DNA of 64,000 bases from Talpa occidentalis. Its lineage: Eukaryota > Chordata > Mammalia > Eulipotyphla > Talpidae. The notes beneath the pieces were generated by a model, which searched no databases, was not told the origin of the DNA, and worked only from the letters and a program-made list of their open reading frames with translations. Numbering within the stretch: the stretch's first letter is position 1; the number at the start of each line of letters is the position of its first letter. Both the position numbers and the translations under genes were made by a program. Shown here in pieces: positions 63,301 to 64,000 of the stretch. The stretch spans positions 94,823,483 through 94,887,482 of the forward strand of contig NW_023605083.1 in assembly GCF_014898055.3 (NCBI RefSeq), in the 5' to 3' direction.

Positions 63301-64000
63301 CACTGCAGAGGCTGCAGGCAACTTTGCAGCCCAGTGCTCAACCACTGCGCCACCAGGGCAGGCCCATCACCACTAAATTCTAGGCCTTCTTTGTTTGTTA
63401 TCCCAAATGATGTAACAAAGCATTGTCCCTGGGAGTTATAATATAGCCCCAAATAAGGCCTGGAGAGGAGATTTTTTTACTGGGTTCCACCTTTATCCAC
63501 ATATGTCTTGCAAAATATTTCTAGTACCAGGAAAAAATCAGATATTCTCAGTTTTATTCTCAAAGTGGACAGGTCATGGGAATCCACTGAACTAATATAA
63601 TATTTACAGCAAACACAATCCAGATGAAGACTTCCTCATATGAACTCTAGATAGCAGCCCCTACAACTTCTTAACCCCCTACTCTGTTTTGGATATTACA
63701 AATGGACACCTTAACCTGTTGTAATTAAGTCTAGTTCTCACCTACCAACATCCTGGTTACACACAAAAGAGCATTTCTTTGTGCCTTCAGGCAGACTGGA
63801 GGTTATGCACCATGTCTGGCTTCCATTCTGTCCACTCCCTCAGGTTGAGTAGGAGAAAACCGTGCAGTATTGATCATGGCTTCTTCAGGATTCAGTGACT
63901 AACAGAGCTCTACTTGCAGGTAGAAATGTGGTTGAACCATGTGCTTGCTCACATGAAGGCCACTGTGAGGCATGAGATGACAGAAGGTGTAACTGCCTAT
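3158..64000 (+). CDS. DNAH9: Axonemal dynein heavy chain, DNAH9-like (partial gene, 18 exons)
   Basis: This is the middle N-terminal part of an outer-dynein-arm heavy chain, the ATP-driven motor that bends motile cilia and flagella. The exons are 3158-3325, 5227-5343, 6271-6421, 9079-9193, 12157-12225, 13538-13664, 17636-17891, 18502-18743, 23750-23885, 33759-33955, 34049-34473, 45342-45564, 46174-46340, 53849-54719, 57618-57748, 58080-58206, 62322-62474 and 63920-64000 (runs on). They total 3,756 nt, or 1,252 codons, with no stop, and every junction is in phase. Exons 1-13 fit the tail (DHC_N1 and following helical region); exons 14-17 fit the linker (DHC_N2), with hallmark segments RERHWRQLM and [17 protein letters not shown]. 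The AAA+ motor lies downstream. Full-length relatives have about 4,500 residues, so this is just over a quarter. The match is to human DNAH9 as I recall it; the paralogues DNAH11 and DNAH17 are the main alternatives. In people, loss of DNAH9 causes a mild primary ciliary dyskinesia. Confidence 0.87.
3326..5226 (+). other. Intron 1
   Basis: A 1.9-kb intron containing a young SINE with clear target duplications at 4403-4753. The rest is unassigned AT-rich sequence without a supported gene. Confidence 0.8.
4417..4739 (+). mobile_element. tRNA-derived SINE, young subfamily (S1)
   Basis: Starts GGCCTCCCCGGTGGCGCAGC, with an A-box-like TGGCGCAGCGG and a B box GGTTCGATACC, then a tRNA-unrelated body and an A-rich tail. 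Target duplication TAAAGTGTACTTAG at 4403-4416 and 4740-4753, perfect over 14 bp. The tail contains an extra AAAACATGCCTC. Confidence 0.93.
5227..5343 (+). CDS. DNAH9: DNAH9 window exon 2 (tail)
   Basis: Thirty-nine codons in phase 0, including [20 protein letters not shown] and ending GLEHAFK. The acceptor is cttcag and the donor is AAG|GTTTGT, a weaker match to the donor consensus than most others in the gene. The [14 protein letters not shown] core is a strongly conserved stretch of axonemal heavy-chain tails. Confidence 0.9.
5344..6270 (+). other. Intron 2
   Basis: A 927-bp intron without a recognisable repeat or gene. It ends with a long pyrimidine tract and ctgtag. Confidence 0.75.
6271..6421 (+). 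CDS. DNAH9: DNAH9 window exon 3 (tail)
   Basis: 151 nt starting [16 protein letters not shown] and ending HVQEEAEL plus one base. The donor follows at 6422 (GGTAGGC). The exon ends in phase 1, and its last G joins GG of exon 4 to make glycine, as in the human sequence I recall. Confidence 0.9.
7622..8060. repeat. Ancient interspersed repeat, family not named
   Basis: TTCTATTGTTACATAACAAA, CTTAGTGGCTTAAAGCAACA and TTCTGTAGGTCAGGAACC are familiar from an old mammalian dispersed repeat with a TGGCTTAAA motif. I do not recall its exact name. Confidence 0.55.
8528..8645 (-). repeat. MIR fragment
   Basis: CCATTTTATCGATGAAAAAA followed by CTCAGGCCCAGAGAGATTAA is the antisense MIR core. Confidence 0.75.
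8660..8800. repeat. Possible MER5-like fragment
   Basis: ATCAGTATTTTCTGAAGAAT with a downstream GATGCTGATCAACAGCC resembles MER5 ends; weak. Confidence 0.4.
9079..9193 (+). CDS. DNAH9: DNAH9 window exon 4 (tail)
   Basis: 115 nt encoding [20 protein letters not shown] and the following segment to RRITHP. The acceptor is ccccag at 9078 and the donor is GTGAGT at 9194. It ends two bases into the proline codon, completed by the first T of exon 5. The [13 protein letters not shown] motif is typical of axonemal heavy chains. Confidence 0.9.
9327..9545. repeat. Ancient interspersed repeat, truncated
   Basis: Shares the order TAGTCCTTTCAGGTTGCTAA, ACTGGGTAGCTTA, TTATGGAGGCTAGAAACC with the element at 36487. 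The truncated L1 at 9550 cuts it off. Confidence 0.55.
9550..9985 (-). mobile_element. 5'-truncated L1 3' end, antisense
   Basis: Matches the last 430 bp of the intron-9 L1 (CTATGAGTGAGACCATCC, GAGTAATATTCCATGGTGTA). It includes the C-rich 3'-UTR tract at about 9680-9718. Target duplications are not clear. Confidence 0.85.
9986..10062 (-). repeat. MIR fragment
   Basis: CCAGATAAAGAAACTGAGGC, an antisense MIR core, directly abuts the truncated L1. Confidence 0.65.
11297..11566 (-). mobile_element. tRNA-derived SINE, diverged (S3)
   Basis: Antisense copy: the T-rich tail is on the left, and the tRNA-like head ends GGGAGGCCC at 11566. Imperfect flanking repeat TATACCCTT / TATACTCTT. Internal substitutions mark it as an older copy. 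Confidence 0.88.
11685..11764. repeat. (TG)n, (CA)n and (TA)n compound microsatellite
   Basis: A TG run, then a short unique piece, then CA and TA runs to about 11764. Confidence 0.95.
12157..12225 (+). CDS. DNAH9: DNAH9 window exon 5 (tail)
   Basis: A small 69-nt exon encoding [20 protein letters not shown] and LEK. The acceptor is ggctag and the donor is AA|GTAAGC. It begins in phase 2 and ends two bases into a lysine codon. Its length is a multiple of three and both boundaries are in the same phase, so skipping it would keep the frame. Confidence 0.88.
12226..13537 (+). other. Intron 5
   Basis: A 1.3-kb intron with an L2-like fragment at about 12780-13035 and an AT-rich stretch near 13.37-13.46 kb. 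The acceptor is cttgcag at 13537. Confidence 0.7.
12780..13035 (+). repeat. L2-like fragment
   Basis: C/T-rich text with TTTCTGCCACAAATGCCCCC and CTTAGTGAAGCATCACTTTC resembles the L2 3' region. Confidence 0.5.
13538..13664 (+). CDS. DNAH9: DNAH9 window exon 6 (tail)
   Basis: 127 nt encoding [20 protein letters not shown] onwards to QITVNFNPQ. The donor is CAG|GTAAGT, a perfect consensus, at 13665. The segment [17 protein letters not shown] is characteristic of outer-arm heavy-chain tails. Confidence 0.9.
14309..15133 (+). mobile_element. 5'-truncated L1 3' end, split by a SINE
   Basis: Resembles the sense strand of the L1 ORF2 end (ATGATGGATCAAGAAGATGT) and its 3' UTR (ACTACACCTGAGAGGAGAAA), interrupted by S2. 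Flanked by TAGTGCTGA at 14300-14308 and 15134-15142. Confidence 0.85.
14581..14910 (+). mobile_element. tRNA-derived SINE, young subfamily (S2), nested in L1
   Basis: Nearly identical to S1, with B box GGTTCGATCCC. Flanked by AAAAACATTA (14571-14580 and 14911-14920) and inserted into the L1 3' end at 14309-15133. It also carries AAAACATGCCTC in the tail. Confidence 0.93.
15840..16640 (-). repeat. Possible ancient LINE remnant
   Basis: AT-rich sequence with phrases such as AATAAATGCCTAAAAATGGA that resemble antisense L1 3' regions. The divergence is too high for a firm call. Confidence 0.35.
17636..17891 (+). CDS. DNAH9: DNAH9 window exon 7 (tail)
   Basis: 256 nt starting [18 protein letters not shown] and including [20 protein letters not shown] and the helical [15 protein letters not shown]. 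It ends TE plus one base with donor GGTAAC at 17892. The acceptor is tctccag at 17635. Confidence 0.91.
17892..18501 (+). other. Intron 7
   Basis: A 610-bp intron with no recognisable element. The acceptor is gtggagcag. Confidence 0.75.
18502..18743 (+). CDS. DNAH9: DNAH9 window exon 8 (tail)
   Basis: 242 nt encoding [20 protein letters not shown] through KIHALVQ. The donor is CAG|GTAATA. Charged, heptad-rich helices ([17 protein letters not shown]) fit the helical-bundle tail. Confidence 0.9.
19800..21960 (-). mobile_element. Old L1 remnant (ORF2 5' part to ORF1)
   Basis: Antisense and diverged. The order follows the intact L1: endonuclease region (ACATTTAGTGTAACTATTGA at 20391-20410), then ORF1-like sequence (AGGATAGTTTCACTGGGTAT near 21256). 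Split by SINE S4. Confidence 0.65.
20605..20850 (-). mobile_element. tRNA-derived SINE (S4) inside old L1
   Basis: Antisense copy flanked by a perfect 13-bp repeat CTAGGTTTTAGAT at 20592-20604 and 20851-20863. It interrupts the decayed L1 of intron 8. Confidence 0.93.
22880..23050 (+). repeat. L1 3'-UTR remnant
   Basis: GGTGATGGTTCATGGGTGAT and a following ACTACAATG-type segment resemble the 3' UTR of the L1 at 14309-15133, more diverged. Confidence 0.5.
23170..23206. repeat. (AG)n microsatellite
   Basis: About 18 uninterrupted AG units, preceded by purine-rich sequence from about 23132. Confidence 0.95.
23750..23885 (+). CDS. DNAH9: DNAH9 window exon 9 (tail)
   Basis: 136 nt encoding [20 protein letters not shown] to SLKYLLENT plus one base. 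The acceptor is ttttgtag and the donor is G|GTAGTT, with a T instead of G at +5. The last G joins AA of exon 10 across the longest-range intron carrying the full-length L1. Confidence 0.89.
25690..26725. repeat. Diverged direct-repeat pair
   Basis: A segment of about 115 bp at 25714-25826 recurs at 26607-26722. Shared text includes TTTCTGTGAAGAAG, ATTTCAATGAGTAG and CACCCATGGTATCCA. Confidence 0.7.
25857..25896. repeat. 20-bp tandem duplication
   Basis: ACTTGTACCAAGGTTGTG occurs twice, head to tail, 20 bp apart. Confidence 0.85.
27107..30936 (-). pseudogene. L1 ORF2 (endonuclease/reverse transcriptase), three frameshifts
   Basis: ORF2 spans 3,830 nt, the normal length. The apurinic-like endonuclease is at the N-terminus ([38 protein letters not shown]). 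The reverse transcriptase follows ([36 protein letters not shown]), and the cysteine-rich C-terminus is present in the terminal frames. Frame changes occur near 29936-29945 (between endonuclease and RT), at a CCC run near 28373-28375 (an apparent one-base loss) and at an eight-A run at 27562-27569 (an apparent one-base gain). All are single-base events in homopolymers or their edges, so assembly error is possible. As it stands, no full ORF2p can be made. Confidence 0.9.
31011..32081 (-). CDS. L1 ORF1 protein (intact)
   Basis: An uninterrupted 356-residue frame. It has a basic, disordered N-terminus, a long coiled coil at about residues 75-190 (repeated IESLKRE heptads, which trimerise the protein), an RRM-type core with [12 protein letters not shown], and a C-terminal domain with [18 protein letters not shown], then [20 protein letters not shown]. 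The length is close to other mammalian ORF1p. ORF1p is an RNA-binding chaperone that coats L1 RNA. A two-heptad internal duplication lies in the coiled coil. There is no visible inactivating lesion. Confidence 0.92.
   Translation of the reverse strand: MAPGGARGERRSSPKMPASPSNTVSQCIRQIRKQTVGSRRTTRNLTTPQERSTPQKENHSPDCNNSNLEELLSLPEREFKIAMIKKVIDQKKEIESLKRENNGQKNEIESLKREVKEMQEIKELMEELKNSGKSNESRIDEMEERISTLEDTEIKRTKTEKEREVQRKKNKERLRELSDSMRKGNIRVIGIPEGEERDVGTEKIFQEIIEENFPNAKKELKIDIQEARRTPNFHDERKNTARHIIVKLPRIQDKEKIMKLTRGKKQITFKGKSIRLTSDFSEETLRARREWRDIVNRLQENRCQPRILYPAKLSFLHEERIWTFPDKEKLRNFITNKPPLQKILEGVLKPEPQRDK
32082..33143 (-). promoter_or_regulatory. L1 5' UTR / internal promoter, CpG-rich
   Basis: GC- and CpG-rich sequence between the L1 5' end and the ORF1 start. 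In this position L1 elements carry an internal Pol II promoter, and often an antisense one. It is the only CpG-dense stretch of this length in the window. Its antisense strand reads in the same direction as DNAH9. Promoter activity is inferred, not visible. Confidence 0.65.
32789..32824 (-). repeat. Poly(A) tract in the L1 5' UTR with flanking direct repeats
   Basis: A pure run of 36 T on the plus strand (A on the L1 sense strand), flanked on both sides by GCATTTGC. If adjacent T residues are counted, the duplication is 12 bp (GCATTTGCTTTT). Confidence 0.85.
33759..33955 (+). CDS. DNAH9: DNAH9 window exon 10 (tail)
   Basis: 197 nt encoding [20 protein letters not shown] on to SQNGSPHYQ. The acceptor is attttcag and the donor is [27 protein letters not shown] is a conserved axonemal heavy-chain segment. 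Confidence 0.9.
33956..34048 (+). other. Intron 10 (93 bp)
   Basis: The shortest intron in the window at 93 bp, between CAG|GTATTG and ctcctag. It is near the minimum efficient length for mammalian introns. Confidence 0.85.
34049..34473 (+). CDS. DNAH9: DNAH9 window exon 11 (tail)
   Basis: 425 nt starting [20 protein letters not shown] and including [20 protein letters not shown] and [20 protein letters not shown]. The donor AG|GTAATA leaves two bases of a serine codon that is completed by C of exon 12. Confidence 0.91.
36487..36870. repeat. Ancient interspersed repeat, nearly complete
   Basis: Runs from TTAGTCAGCTTAGGCTGCCG through TCACAGTTCTGGAGGCTAGA to GGGGGACACATATTCAATCT. This is a common old mammalian repeat that I recognise by pattern but cannot name safely. 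Confidence 0.6.
37514..37790 (+). mobile_element. tRNA-derived SINE (S5)
   Basis: Sense copy with B box GGTTCGATCCC and a tail of AAATA repeats then CTT(A)n. Flanked by GCAGGTTT at 37506-37513 and 37791-37798. Confidence 0.92.
38911..39176 (+). mobile_element. tRNA-derived SINE (S6)
   Basis: Sense copy flanked by a perfect 15-bp repeat AACTTTATGAAAATG at 38896-38910 and 39177-39191, at the edge of the intron-11 old L1. B-box-like GTTCGATCCC. Confidence 0.94.
41266..41391 (-). mobile_element. Truncated SINE head with (CA)n tail (S8)
   Basis: About 80 bp of the antisense SINE tRNA-like head (41311-41391) is joined directly to a (TG)n run at 41272-41310. The whole is flanked by TTTGTGG(G)AAGATTT at 41251-41265 and 41392-41405. 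The usual 3' body and A-rich tail are missing. Confidence 0.75.
41666..41928 (-). mobile_element. tRNA-derived SINE, young subfamily (S7)
   Basis: Antisense copy with the GCACTGGGTACAGTCAGAAG end shared with S1, S2 and S15. Flanked by a repeat TTGTCAGAG near 41632-41640 and 41927-41936. Inserted in the old L1. Confidence 0.9.
42208..42240. repeat. (TG)n microsatellite
   Basis: About 15 uninterrupted TG units just before SINE S9. Confidence 0.95.
42256..42513 (+). mobile_element. tRNA-derived SINE, old subfamily (S9)
   Basis: Sense copy beginning GGGCCTACCTGGTGATGCAA, with many substitutions and a TATGCATAAATAAA end. Imperfect flanking repeat AAAATATTTATACA / AAAATATTCACACA. Confidence 0.88.
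42568..42837 (-). mobile_element. tRNA-derived SINE (S10), inverted next to S9
   Basis: Antisense copy running from the T-rich tail near 42568 to the head ending GAGAGGCCC. It lies about 55 bp from S9 in the opposite orientation. Confidence 0.9.
43080..44135 (+). repeat. L2-like ancient LINE
   Basis: Ends with the typical L2 3' series: TTGGAAAGCGCTTTTCCC, a TAGAATATAAGCTTCATAAA segment, then a TCTATCCTCAGAACCTGG segment. Confidence 0.65.
43351..43411. repeat. 36-bp tandem duplication
   Basis: CTTCAGTGGGTCCTATTGAC is repeated after 36 bp, inside the L2-like tract. Confidence 0.85.
44270..44365 (-). repeat. MIR fragment
   Basis: GCTGAAGAAATTGAAACAGA and ATGACTTGGCCATTG resemble antisense MIR. 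Confidence 0.55.
44440..44830. repeat. Ancient interspersed repeat, probably L1 3' region
   Basis: Phrases such as TTCTGATACACAAAACAAAA and CTCCAGACCTTTTGCAAG are typical of old mammalian L1 3' regions, but the match is weak. Confidence 0.4.
45342..45564 (+). CDS. DNAH9: DNAH9 window exon 12
   Basis: 223 nt encoding [20 protein letters not shown] through PETVFKQLE. The acceptor is tgcttag and the donor is GAG|GTCAGT. The segment [20 protein letters not shown] is highly conserved in outer-arm beta chains. Confidence 0.9.
45565..46173 (+). other. Intron 12
   Basis: A 609-bp intron without a recognisable repeat. The acceptor is ctttgcag. Confidence 0.75.
46174..46340 (+). CDS. DNAH9: DNAH9 window exon 13
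   Basis: 167 nt encoding [20 protein letters not shown] to HKEAPFR. The donor AG|GTATGG splits the arginine codon, which is completed by the G of exon 14. This is the lead-in to the linker domain. Confidence 0.9.
46698..46964 (+). mobile_element. tRNA-derived SINE (S11)
   Basis: Sense copy flanked by TTGATGG at 46691-46697 and 46965-46971. B-box-like GGTTCAATCCC and an ATAAATAAATCTTT tail. Confidence 0.91.
47550..47755 (+). repeat. MIR element
   Basis: Sense MIR: TCTCTGTGCTTCAATTTTCT, then CATCTCTAAAATAGGGCTGA, then a GTTGATAGGATTTAAA end. Confidence 0.75.
48000..48273 (+). mobile_element. tRNA-derived SINE, old subfamily (S12)
   Basis: Sense copy similar to S9 (CTGGTGGTGCAAGGGGTTAA). Flanked by AATGTTAAG at 47991-47999 and 48274-48282. 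Confidence 0.91.
48350..48397. repeat. (TG)n(TA)n microsatellite
   Basis: A TG run passing directly into a TA run. Confidence 0.95.
48405..48590. repeat. MER5-like hAT DNA transposon
   Basis: GTTAAATCAGACTCTCTGGG and CTCCCAGGTGATTCCAGTGT match the non-autonomous MER5 pattern. Confidence 0.6.
50600..51130 (-). repeat. Possible ancient LINE (L2/L3-type) fragment
   Basis: Purine-rich stretch (AGGAAGCAGAGCGTGCAAAG, AAAGCAGTGGCCATGAGAAT) that resembles the complement of old L2/CR1-type elements. Tentative. Confidence 0.35.
52190..52580. promoter_or_regulatory. Candidate conserved noncoding element
   Basis: A repeat-free block with several retained CpGs (AACGATGT, TTCGCAGCGAG, GGAACGAGTG) and clustered TAAT-core homeodomain-type motifs (CTAATTTAATAG, GGTAATTAGGC, TTTAATTACAG). 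I see no coding potential. Conservation is inferred from its texture only. Confidence 0.35.
53105..53355. repeat. MER5-like hAT DNA transposon, interrupted
   Basis: CAGTGGTCCTCAAACTTGGA at one end and CTCAGTAATTCTGATTTAAT later in the order expected for MER5. Confidence 0.55.
53849..54719 (+). CDS. DNAH9: DNAH9 window exon 14 (linker)
   Basis: An unusually large 871-nt exon of 290 codons holding most of the DHC_N2 linker. The linker is the lever that swings across the AAA ring to produce the power stroke. Visible landmarks are [48 protein letters not shown], the basic-acidic [15 protein letters not shown], and [20 protein letters not shown]. It runs from FDSIDPHLM to DIRAQLPQ, with donor CAG|GTACTT. 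It is the best-conserved exon here and the main support for the DNAH9 call. Confidence 0.93.
55622..55673. repeat. Short tandem repeat
   Basis: Three imperfect units of ATTGAAAAAGGTTTA with spacing changes. Confidence 0.8.
56190..56310 (+). repeat. MIR fragment
   Basis: CTTAACCTCTATGTGTCTCA and GTTTCCTCATGTGTAGACTG are MIR core. Confidence 0.75.
56432..56695 (+). mobile_element. tRNA-derived SINE (S13)
   Basis: Sense copy with a changed head (GGCATAAGGGGTTGAGACGC) and an ATAAATAAATCTTA tail. Flanked by ATGAATTA at 56424-56431 and 56696-56703. Confidence 0.92.
57618..57748 (+). CDS. DNAH9: DNAH9 window exon 15 (linker)
   Basis: 131 nt encoding [20 protein letters not shown] to [10 protein letters not shown]. 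The motif [12 protein letters not shown] is a recognised linker segment. The donor AG|GTGATG splits an arginine codon. Confidence 0.91.
57749..58079 (+). other. Intron 15
   Basis: A 331-bp intron without a recognisable element. The acceptor is gctttcag. Confidence 0.8.
58080..58206 (+). CDS. DNAH9: DNAH9 window exon 16 (linker end)
   Basis: 127 nt encoding [20 protein letters not shown] then [20 protein letters not shown]. This near-invariant signature marks the last helices of the linker in all dynein heavy chains. The donor is CAG|GTAAGC. Confidence 0.93.
58617..58833 (+). mobile_element. Short L1 3'-UTR insertion
   Basis: A 217-bp piece of L1 3' UTR (CTACACCTGAGGGGGAGGGA) ending in a mixed T/A tail, flanked by a perfect 15-bp repeat AAAAGAGCACATATG at 58602-58616 and 58834-58848. 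Confidence 0.88.
58868..58955 (+). repeat. Possible MIR fragment
   Basis: AACCACTTATTAGCCACATA then CATCTATAAAATAAG follow MIR spacing, weakly. Confidence 0.45.
58965..59130. repeat. MER5-like hAT DNA transposon
   Basis: TGTAGTTCTCAACATATGGA, then CCTAGACCCACCCCAG and a TTTGCATTTTAAGGATTTAG segment. Confidence 0.55.
59640..60070 (-). repeat. Old LINE remnant
   Basis: AACTGGGTCAAAGGGTAAAA and ACACCACCACCAATGGATGA follow the pattern of antisense L1 3' coding sequence. Confidence 0.5.
60942..61069. repeat. Complex TA/TG/CA microsatellite with a GA end
   Basis: About 100 bp of TATATA blocks broken by CACATG and TGTATA steps, ending in a GAGAGA run at about 61054-61069. Confidence 0.95.
61130..61383 (-). 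mobile_element. tRNA-derived SINE (S14)
   Basis: Antisense copy with the T-rich tail on the left and the head ending CACCACCAGGG at about 61383; the final bases of the head are missing. I could not find a convincing target duplication. Confidence 0.87.
62322..62474 (+). CDS. DNAH9: DNAH9 window exon 17 (linker end)
   Basis: Fifty-one codons in phase 0: [18 protein letters not shown], then [20 protein letters not shown]. The [12 protein letters not shown] helix completes the conserved linker end. The donor is CAG|GTAATA. Confidence 0.92.
62475..63919 (+). other. Intron 17
   Basis: A 1.4-kb intron with one antisense SINE (63091-63364) and otherwise unassigned sequence. The acceptor is acttgcag. 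Confidence 0.8.
63091..63364 (-). mobile_element. tRNA-derived SINE, young subfamily (S15)
   Basis: Antisense copy flanked by a perfect 14-bp repeat CATCACCACTAAAT at 63077-63090 and 63365-63378. It shares the CACTGGGTACAGTCAGAAGC end with S1, S2 and S7. Confidence 0.94.
63920..64000 (+). CDS. DNAH9: DNAH9 window exon 18 (runs off the window)
   Basis: Twenty-seven codons visible, [20 protein letters not shown] then TEGVTAY, still open at the window edge. This helix joins the linker to AAA1. No donor is seen. Confidence 0.88.

Noticed and set aside
1..64000. CRISPR array, operon or phage-like system
   Set aside because: The spliced dynein gene, L1s and SINEs identify mammalian DNA, and no regularly spaced repeat array exists.

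Overview
The window is mammalian nuclear DNA and lies entirely inside one large plus-strand gene. Eighteen coding exons, all flanked by AG...GT splice sites and joining in a continuous reading frame, encode about 1,252 residues of an axonemal dynein heavy chain. The protein closely resembles my recollection of human DNAH9, the beta-class outer-arm heavy chain of motile cilia. The exons cover the later tail region (DHC_N1) and nearly all of the linker (DHC_N2), and stop before the AAA1 motor. The gene's promoter, first exons, motor exons and 3' end are outside the window. No other host gene, RNA gene, CRISPR array or prokaryotic feature was seen.

About 94% of the window is intron. Introns 9 (23886-33758) and 11 (34474-45341) are the longest. 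Intron 9 carries a full-length antisense LINE-1 (26925-33143) with 12-bp target duplications, an uninterrupted ORF1, and an ORF2 broken by only three single-base frameshifts. Intron 11 is a nest of SINEs inserted into an old L1. Older layers are MIR, L2, MER5-like DNA-transposon and decayed L1 fragments.

At least fifteen copies of one tRNA-derived SINE family occur on both strands. Most carry recognisable target-site duplications, and at least three age classes can be told apart. The family is not primate Alu, rodent B1/B2, carnivore CAN, equid ERE or the cetartiodactyl tRNA-Glu SINE as I remember them. Together with the active-looking L1, it suggests a laurasiatherian such as a bat, but I cannot fix the species.

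Region by region: 1-3157 old L1 and unassigned intron; 3158-13664 exons 1-6 with a SINE, MIR, MER-type and L1 fragments; 13665-23885 exons 7-9 with nested L1/SINE and an old L1; 23886-33758 the young L1; 33759-34473 exons 10-11; 34474-45341 the SINE-rich intron; 45342-54719 exons 12-14, including an 871-nt linker exon, with a candidate conserved noncoding block near 52.2-52.6 kb; 54720-64000 exons 15-18. I see no new biological system. The most notable features are the transposon biology inside the gene: a pure poly(A) insertion in the L1 promoter, a SINE fragment whose tail became a CA microsatellite, and a closely spaced inverted SINE pair that should form double-stranded RNA in the pre-mRNA.
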